Source of the DNA: AAA164-E04 sp964342825
Lineage (GTDB): Bacteria; Verrucomicrobiota; Verrucomicrobiia; Limisphaerales; AAA164-E04
Length of the DNA: 64,000 bases
Reading direction: 5' to 3'
NCBI GenBank assembly: GCA_964342825.1
Contig: CAYFHO010000013.1
Span: forward strand, 1 to 64,000
Shown here: piece by piece, positions 58,338-64,000 of the stretch
Numbering within the stretch: position 1 is the stretch's first letter
Layout: every line of letters begins with the position of its first letter
Notes under the pieces: generated by a model
Database searches by the model: none
What the model saw: only the letters and a program-made list of their open reading frames with translations
Told to the model about the DNA's origin: nothing
Position numbers and translations under genes: made by a program

Positions 58338-60697
58338 TGATTGAATCACCATTTCAACTGGATCATTGGTTGCAGGAAAATCCTGGAGCCAAATTATACT
58401 TTGTTGGAATTGGTGGTTGCGGCATGAATGGGCTGGCTCACCTCGCTTTGGATGCCGGGTATCGAGTAGCCGGTTCGGATTTGCATGCAAAAACTTGTCT
58501 CGAAGATCTCAAGTTACGTGGAGCAAACATTGCCATCGGGCATCCGCCTGAACATCTTGAAACTTCCGAACCTGAGTTGATGATCCTTTCCTCGGCCATA
58601 CCCGAGGACAACCCGCAATATGAACGGGCTCGCTTAAATCAGCTTCCCATCGTGCACCGGGCTGCTTTATTGGGTGCTTTGACGCGCCGTTCGCAATCTT
58701 TATGCGTGGCCGGGATGCATGGAAAAACAACGACCTCTTCGCTTTTGGCCTTTGCACTGCAGAATCTGAATGCACCCATGTCTCACGCCATTGGGGGGCG
58801 AGTTGCCCAGTTGGTCAGGCAGGGAAATCACATTGCCCCTCTTCATCCAACGGACGCATCTCAAGTTGGAAAACCTTTCATGGTCATAGAGACAGATGAA
58901 AGCGATGGAAGTTTGCTTCAGTTTGAGCCTGACCACGCCATTTGCCTGAATATTGATCAGGAACATATGGATTACTTTGGCTCGATGGATGAGGTTGTTC
59001 GAGTTTTTGGACAGTTTGGTGAGCAGGTTAAAGGTTTTCGAGTTTATTGCATGGATGACTCGCGTCTCAGAGAATTGTTCATGGGGAGAGAGCGGGCCAT
59101 ATCCTACGGATTCTCACCCGAGGCCGTCTATCAGATTGAATCCCATCAGCCAGCATCCCAGGGCCGCTCCTATCATACCTTTCGACTTAAAAGAGGGCGG
59201 CAGTCTTTAGGCGAGTTTCAAATCAGCCTCTTTGGTGTGGAAAATGTGTTGAATGCAACAGCTGTGATTGCATTGCTTTTGGAACTTGAATTTGAACTGG
59301 AGGCAGTCAGGGCTGCGATCAAAAATTTCAAGGGAGCGGACCGACGTCAGCAAAGGGTTTTTGAAAGTGTTGAAAATGTTGTGATCGATGATTACGGACA
59401 TCATCCCACTGAAATTCAAAGCACCTTAAATTCCATCCGCCCTCTTGTTCCAGGACGACTTTTGGTTGCTTTTCAGCCACATCGTTACTCTAGAACCGCC
59501 AGCTTGATGCCTGAGTTTCTTCAATGCTTTGACACGGCTGATAAGATATGGTTGACCGATATTTACGCCGCACACGAAGATCCCTTGCCAGGGGTGTCTG
59601 GACAATCCATGGTGGAACAGCTGCAAAGGCGAGGGATGATGTCCACCTTTCATTCCGAATTAAAGACTTTGCCCAAGATCATTCAGAATGAGCTCAAACC
59701 TGGAGATTGGGTTGTGTTTTTTGGTGCCGGGACTATCACCTCTGCTGCATGGAATTTGGCTGACATTTTAAAACAACAAGAAACCATGGACGCGGTACCT
59801 CAAGAAGCTTCATTGCGAGCAAGATTGACCCAATCTGCCGTGCTGAAGGTAAACGAGCCACTGGGGCCCAAAACAACACTCAAGGTCGGAGGGATTGCAG
59901 ACTTTTTTGTTCAACCGGCTACACGCAAAGACCTGACCGAGATTCTCAGTTGGGCTTCACAGAACTCCCTGCCTGTGACCATGCTTGGGCGTGGATCCAA
60001 CCTGTTGATTCGGGAGGGGGGCATTCGAGGGGTGGTCATTTCATTGGCTCACCCTGGTTTCTCAGAGGTCAGGGTAGAGGGGACCCGACTGATTTGTGGG
60101 GCGGGTGTCCGCTTGAAACTGGTTTCCGAAACTGCTCGCAAGGCAGGTTTGTCCGGATTGGAATTTTTCGAAGGGATTCCAGGTTGCGTTGGGGGTGCGT
60201 TGCGTATGAATGCGGGGGCCATGCAAAGTTGTGCTTTTGAATCCTTGGTTCAATTGACCACGATGGATCGTCAAGGTGTCGTTCATGAATGGGCAGCCGG
60301 GGAAGTCGAGTCACGATACCGCCAATGCCCGCTTCTAAAGGAGCACATTGCTCTGGAGGCAGTTTTTGAAGGTTCGCATGCGGATCCAGCTACGATCAAA
60401 CAGACCATGGATGATTACGGTCAACGCCGTCGTCAATCTCAACCAGTTGCATCCAGTGCCGGCTGTATGTTTAAAAACCCAAACCAAATTCCTGCAGGCA
60501 AATTGATTGAGGAGCTTGGATTAAAGGGTACCAGAGTTGGAGATGCAATGATCTCAGAGGTTCACGGCAATTTTATTGTGAATCGGGGAAATGCAACATC
60601 AACGGATGTGCTTGCATTGATTCAGATTGTTCGAGACCGAGCCAAGCAGGAACGTGGTATAGACCTGGAAGTGGAAGTGCAGGTGATTGGAGAATGA
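58334..60697 (+). CDS. murCB: Fused MurC ligase and MurB reductase
   Basis: A 787-residue two-domain protein. Residues about 1-475 are MurC (UDP-MurNAc--L-alanine ligase), with GIGGCGMNGLAHLA and the ATP loop GMHGKTTTSSLLAFAL (lysine 131), ETDESDGSLLQFEPDHA and DDYGHHPTEIQST. Residues about 490-787 are MurB (UDP-N-acetylenolpyruvoylglucosamine reductase), with LGRGSNLLIREGGIRG for FAD binding, GIPGCVGGALRMNAGA and ASSAGCMFKNPN, which includes the catalytic serine. The fusion joins two consecutive steps in an unusual order, with the second enzyme N-terminal. The frame is continuous and both halves look intact. It overlaps murG and ddl (ATGA). Confidence 0.95.
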   Translation: MMIESPFQLDHWLQENPGAKLYFVGIGGCGMNGLAHLALDAGYRVAGSDLHAKTCLEDLKLRGANIAIGHPPEHLETSEPELMILSSAIPEDNPQYERARLNQLPIVHRAALLGALTRRSQSLCVAGMHGKTTTSSLLAFALQNLNAPMSHAIGGRVAQLVRQGNHIAPLHPTDASQVGKPFMVIETDESDGSLLQFEPDHAICLNIDQEHMDYFGSMDEVVRVFGQFGEQVKGFRVYCMDDSRLRELFMGRERAISYGFSPEAVYQIESHQPASQGRSYHTFRLKRGRQSLGEFQISLFGVENVLNATAVIALLLELEFELEAVRAAIKNFKGADRRQQRVFESVENVVIDDYGHHPTEIQSTLNSIRPLVPGRLLVAFQPHRYSRTASLMPEFLQCFDTADKIWLTDIYAAHEDPLPGVSGQSMVEQLQRRGMMSTFHSELKTLPKIIQNELKPGDWVVFFGAGTITSAAWNLADILKQQETMDAVPQEASLRARLTQSAVLKVNEPLGPKTTLKVGGIADFFVQPATRKDLTEILSWASQNSLPVTMLGRGSNLLIREGGIRGVVISLAHPGFSEVRVEGTRLICGAGVRLKLVSETARKAGLSGLEFFEGIPGCVGGALRMNAGAMQSCAFESLVQLTTMDRQGVVHEWAAGEVESRYRQCPLLKEHIALEAVFEGSHADPATIKQTMDDYGQRRRQSQPVASSAGCMFKNPNQIPAGKLIEELGLKGTRVGDAMISEVHGNFIVNRGNATSTDVLALIQIVRDRAKQERGIDLEVEVQVIGE

Positions 60698-61632
60698 GAG
60701 CCATCCGAAATATTGCTGTATTGATGGGCGGACCCTCAGAAGAACGGGAGGTGTCCCTGGCCTCTGGGCGTGCTGTGGTGAAGGCTCTTGAATCGGTAGG
60801 TCATTCGGTCATTTCAGTCGATCCCAAAGAGGGTGCTTTCAACATACCCAAAGGTATCGATGTAGTGTTTTTAGCCCTGCATGGAACATTCGGAGAGGAT
60901 GGAGAAGTGCAGACGGCACTTGAATCCATGGGATTGCCCTACACAGGGAGCGGACCTGAATCCAGCCGTCTTGCTTTCGATAAACTGGCCTCCAAACGCA
61001 TTTTCATTGAACGAGGACTGCCAACACCTGAATTCGTAACCGTCAATTCCGCTGATTCTCAAATGCCTGTTGGGTTGTGCGATTCATTAGTCGTCAAACC
61101 CATTTGCCAAGGCTCGAGTGTGGGCCTGCATTTCGTCAAAGATAAGGGGCAATGGAAGGAGGCTCTGGAGAATGTTTTGAAGTATGGCAAGGAGGCTTTG
61201 GTCGAAAAATATATTCAAGGACGCGAACTGACCGTTGGGATTATGGGGGGCAAACCTTGTCCTGTTGTCGAGATCTGCCCGAACAATGACGCTGCCTATG
61301 ATTATGAACACAAGTACACCGCAGGAGCAACTGTCTATACCTGTCCTGCTGAATTGGATAAAGTTACCACTGAACGTTGCCAGGAACTGGGACTGAAAGC
61401 TTTCCATGCACTGGGTTGTGTTGGTTATGGGCGTGTGGATATTCTTTTGGATCAAGGTAATCCTCTTCTGCTTGAGGTGAATACTTTGCCCGGAATGACC
61501 GCCACGAGTTTATTGCCCATGGCTGCCTCCGCTCTAGGGATGGGTTTTGAACAACTGTGTGAATGGATGATCGAAGATGCATTGTCCCGCCATTCGAAAA
61601 AAGTACCCCTTCCGCCAGTCACAAAGATTTAA
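60694..61632 (+). CDS. ddl: D-alanine--D-alanine ligase
   Basis: A 312-residue ATP-grasp enzyme that joins two D-alanines for the murF substrate. VLMGGPSEEREVSLASG opens the N-terminal domain, and VKPICQGSSVGLHFV, LVEKYIQGRELTVGIMG and LLEVNTLPGMTATSLLP form the ATP-binding core. It overlaps the murCB stop codon (ATGA). In Chlamydia the same gene is fused to murC; here ddl is separate and murB is the fusion partner. Confidence 0.96.
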   Translation: MRAIRNIAVLMGGPSEEREVSLASGRAVVKALESVGHSVISVDPKEGAFNIPKGIDVVFLALHGTFGEDGEVQTALESMGLPYTGSGPESSRLAFDKLASKRIFIERGLPTPEFVTVNSADSQMPVGLCDSLVVKPICQGSSVGLHFVKDKGQWKEALENVLKYGKEALVEKYIQGRELTVGIMGGKPCPVVEICPNNDAAYDYEHKYTAGATVYTCPAELDKVTTERCQELGLKAFHALGCVGYGRVDILLDQGNPLLLEVNTLPGMTATSLLPMAASALGMGFEQLCEWMIEDALSRHSKKVPLPPVTKI

Positions 61633-61638
61633 CAAAAC

Positions 61639-62610
61639 ATGCTTTTCAAATCCTCCAAATCGCCATTCAGCGCCCCTGCCGATTCAGAAGACCTCGGTCT
61701 GGGGTGTCAGCGTCGTGAGCGTCGGCGTCGGTGGCTGAAGCGGATCAGTCGAGTGGGCGGGTACCTTGGTACAATGGCGCTCCTTGTCTGGTTGTTGCAG
61801 GGAGGGATTCAGATGTTTTTGGAGAACTATGTTTGGAGCAACCGCTCTCTTTCGCTTCAGCGGTTTCAAGTGCGTTCTCAGGGGGTGATACCTCAAAAGG
61901 TGTTGATTCAATGGACGGGTCTCAAAGCAGGGGACAACTTGCTGGCTTTTCATCTGGCTGAGATCAAACGGAATTTAGAACTCTCACCCTTCGTTGCCGA
62001 AGCCTCGGTTGAGCGAGTTTTTCCCGAAACCTTAAGCATCCACGTCCGTGAACGAAGACCTAAAGCTAGAATCCGACTTCTTCAATTGGATGGCCAACCC
62101 AATGCAGACCTTAAATTGGTAACACTGCTTCTTGATGAGGAGGGAGTCGTCATGTCCGTGCCCCGTCAGGGAGAAATCCCGGTTGCCTTGCGCCTGCAAT
62201 GGCAGCAATTACCCGAAATCAAGGGAGCATCCGATATTAAATATCACATCGGTAAGGAGGTTGAGGATCAACGTTTAAAATCCGCTTTGGATTGGTTGAG
62301 CACTTTTCGACGGTCATCTTTGAATTCTTTTCAGAAAATTGTGAGCATTGATATTTCAGATAATGACCTCCTTAAAGTTCAGACGCAGGATGGTCAGACC
62401 ATCTTGTTTGGTCACCATGAATTTGAACCGCAGCTGTCCAAGTGGATGCAGGTCATGGAATTCGGTCGCCAGATAGGCAGGCGACTTGCCTACCTTGACT
62501 TGAGTATTACCAACAACATGCCATACGAATGGGTGCCTGAGGAGGCTATGCAGTCGGATAAAAATTTTCATCGAAACCGTGTTCCAGATTTAAATCATGT
62601 GGATGTTTAA
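61639..62610 (+). CDS. ftsQ: FtsQ/DivIB division protein
   Basis: A 323-residue single-pass membrane protein. A basic cytoplasmic region (RRERRRRWLKR) precedes a transmembrane helix (about residues 42-58). The POTRA domain includes the GLKAGDNLLAFHLAEIKRNL and AEASVERVFPETLSIHVRER motifs, followed by a beta domain. FtsQ links FtsA and FtsZ with the FtsL-FtsB pair and the later division enzymes. It begins 6 bp after ddl, and its end overlaps the ftsA start by 14 bp. Confidence 0.9.
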   Translation: MLFKSSKSPFSAPADSEDLGLGCQRRERRRRWLKRISRVGGYLGTMALLVWLLQGGIQMFLENYVWSNRSLSLQRFQVRSQGVIPQKVLIQWTGLKAGDNLLAFHLAEIKRNLELSPFVAEASVERVFPETLSIHVRERRPKARIRLLQLDGQPNADLKLVTLLLDEEGVVMSVPRQGEIPVALRLQWQQLPEIKGASDIKYHIGKEVEDQRLKSALDWLSTFRRSSLNSFQKIVSIDISDNDLLKVQTQDGQTILFGHHEFEPQLSKWMQVMEFGRQIGRRLAYLDLSITNNMPYEWVPEEAMQSDKNFHRNRVPDLNHVDV

Positions 62611-63826
62611 ACAAGACTCCCTCATTACAGCTCTTGAAATTGGTACCTCCAAAGTGGTTGCCATCGTTGCTGAACTCAATGAATCAGAGGCAATAAACAT
62701 TGTTGGTTTTGGCCAGGCTCCTTCGCGAGGTGTTCTCAAAGGGCAGATTGTCGATCCTAAACTGGCCTACAACGATATTCGTCTGGCTGTTAAAGCAGCG
62801 GAAGAAAAAGCAGACGGAGAGTTGCACCGGATTTACCTTGGTGTCACGGGACAACACATCACGTCCAATAACTATACCGGATCACATGCCATCGCCTCCC
62901 TGGATCGATGTATCACTGAAGATGATATTGATGATGTCATGAGTAACGCACGGCGGTTCAATCTTGCCCAGGGGCAGCATATGATTCATGTGATCCGTCA
63001 GCAGTATAGAGTAGATGGCCAGCCAATGCTTCATTCTCCCGTAGGAATGGTAGGCTCAGATCTGGGCGTTGTCTTGCATGCGGTGCAAGGTTATAAGGAT
63101 TGTCTTCATGCCCCGGTGCAGTTGTTACGCCGAATGAAGCTTGAAGCGGAAAACATCGCATTCAATGGACTGGCTTCCGCTCTGGCAGTTTTAAGTCCAC
63201 CCCAAAAAGCAGAAGGTGCCCTTGTTATCGACATCGGAGGTGGCACCACGGATTATGCTATCTGCTCCCGAGGTGTGGTATGTCATTCAGGAGTGCTCGC
63301 AGTTGGAGGAGATCACGTAACCCAGGATTTGGCTACAGGACTTGGTTGTTCCTTCAAACGAGCTGAAGATTTGAAAATCAAATTTGGTTCAGCCATTGTC
63401 TCGGAAGCTGCACGCGGTCAGGTCCGTGAGCTGATCAATGAATCGGGGTTGGTGGACCGACGTGTTCACATCGAAAACCTCCACCGTATCATGTCGGAAA
63501 GATTGAAAGAAATTTTTGCGATTATCGCAGCAGAAATGGATCGATGTGATGTGGCTGACATGGCCCAGAGTGTTGTCCTTTGCGGGGGTGGCGCCTACAT
63601 TCCTGAGATTTGCACTCTGGCCAGTAAGGTTCTTGATCTACCTGTTCAGGTGGGTTCGGGCGTTAACTTGCATGGTCCGAGCACTATCATAGAACGACCT
63701 GAATACGCAACTGCTCTGGGATTGCTCAAATTTGGAGCCTTCGACCTTGCCCGCCAAAAAGAAGCAGCATCTGAACGAGTTCCGCTGAAACAGCGTCTTA
63801 AAAATTTGCTTCGCATTGAACATTAA
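62597..63826 (+). CDS. ftsA: Cell division protein FtsA
   Basis: A 409-residue actin-fold ATPase that tethers FtsZ to the membrane. The phosphate-1 loop is ALEIGTSKVVAIVAEL, the phosphate-2 loop VIDIGGGTTDYAICS, and the adenosine motif VVLCGGGAYIPEI. The C-terminus PLKQRLKNLLRIEH is a basic amphipathic helix of the membrane-targeting type. The start is either ATG 62597 or ATG 62603; both lie inside ftsQ. Confidence 0.95.
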   Translation: MWMFKQDSLITALEIGTSKVVAIVAELNESEAINIVGFGQAPSRGVLKGQIVDPKLAYNDIRLAVKAAEEKADGELHRIYLGVTGQHITSNNYTGSHAIASLDRCITEDDIDDVMSNARRFNLAQGQHMIHVIRQQYRVDGQPMLHSPVGMVGSDLGVVLHAVQGYKDCLHAPVQLLRRMKLEAENIAFNGLASALAVLSPPQKAEGALVIDIGGGTTDYAICSRGVVCHSGVLAVGGDHVTQDLATGLGCSFKRAEDLKIKFGSAIVSEAARGQVRELINESGLVDRRVHIENLHRIMSERLKEIFAIIAAEMDRCDVADMAQSVVLCGGGAYIPEICTLASKVLDLPVQVGSGVNLHGPSTIIERPEYATALGLLKFGAFDLARQKEAASERVPLKQRLKNLLRIEH

Positions 63827-63847
63827 AATTCTCACTCATCCGCCGTT

Positions 63848-64000
63848 ATGAACGATTTTCTTTTTTCAGAATCCAACGACAACCAAAGTAAGGCAAACCA
63901 TGGAATGGATCGGTTGATTGGGATTGGTAAAATGGGGTGTCTGGTTTTGGACTCAATTTTAATCCGCGGCAAATTTGCTTTTAATGGGGTTGCTCTCAAC
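63848..64000 (+). CDS. ftsZ: FtsZ-like protein, partial at window end
   Basis: The first 51 codons are seen. After a serine- and asparagine-rich start, residues 22-51 (RLIGIGKMGCLVLDSIL, then a FNGVALN strand) align with the opening Rossmann motif of FtsZ, whose first loop is normally GVGGGGGN followed by a helix and an FxxVN strand. Here the loop reads GIGKMGCL: two glycines and the asparagine are replaced. The place after ftsA is where ftsZ is expected. It could be a divergent FtsZ, a paralogue before the true gene, or another tubulin-like protein. The rest lies outside the window. Confidence 0.55.
   Translation, partial: MNDFLFSESNDNQSKANHGMDRLIGIGKMGCLVLDSILIRGKFAFNGVALN

Overview
The window looks like part of a Verrucomicrobiota chromosome, or a close relative in the PVC superphylum. 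Three things point there. It has two free-standing pseudopilin-type secreted proteins with the FTLIELLVVIAIIAILAG leader typical of Verrucomicrobiota, Lentisphaerota and Planctomycetota. It has a sulfatase, Gfo/Idh/MocA oxidoreductase and PQQ-propeller gene set, together with secreted lectin-like proteins that share a degenerate C-terminal tail. It also has a division and cell-wall (dcw) cluster with a LysM gene between murD and ftsW, as in Chlamydia, but with ftsA and the start of an ftsZ-like gene, which planctomycetes and chlamydiae lack. Base composition is balanced by eye and Shine-Dalgarno signals are mostly weak.

Layout. 1-953: the edge of an integrated element, with a ParD/ParE toxin-antitoxin pair and then a tRNA-Thr(CGT) 3' fragment that looks like an attachment site. 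1-6 kb: a UDP-glucose pyrophosphorylase, a secreted four-repeat protein and a pseudopilin-like protein. 6-11 kb: gcvP and ilvD, divergent. 11-15.2 kb: a TRAP transporter of the TPAT type (TatT lipoprotein, DctP binding protein, fused DctQM). 15.2-23.1 kb: a small winged-helix regulator divergent from ppc, then an ABC, HlyD and TolC operon in which every catalytic motif of the ABC ATPase is replaced. 23.1-29.2 kb: a leftward run of a PhoD-like phosphatase, a Gfo/Idh/MocA oxidoreductase, a PQQ propeller and a DUF456 membrane protein. 29.3-39.6 kb: a second pseudopilin, a sulfatase, an FAD/Fe-S oxidoreductase, a small propeller and a 1258-residue secreted LamG protein closed by a clear terminator. 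39.7-40.1 kb: three tandem copies of a 132-bp element with inverted ends. 40.3-44.3 kb: an orphan gene, a sodium:solute symporter, a RibD/DHFR-like reductase and queA.

44.3-64 kb is the dcw cluster, all rightward: mraZ, an unknown basic protein, rsmH, ftsL, ftsI, murE, murF, mraY, murD, a LysM lipoprotein, ftsW, murG, a murC-murB fusion, ddl, ftsQ, ftsA and the first 51 codons of an ftsZ-like gene cut by the window end. Many junctions overlap by 4 bp (ATGA or GTGA), which suggests translational coupling. The set would take UDP-MurNAc precursors to lipid II and build the divisome. The DNPR motif in MurE points to meso-diaminopimelate peptidoglycan.

The items I would examine first are the tripartite secretion-like operon with a pseudo-ATPase (18485-23114), the terminator-like hairpin inside the unknown gene between mraZ and rsmH (45500-45531), the ftsZ-like start with a broken nucleotide-binding loop (63848-64000), the tandem palindromic elements (39713-40125) and the tRNA-Thr fragment (909-953).
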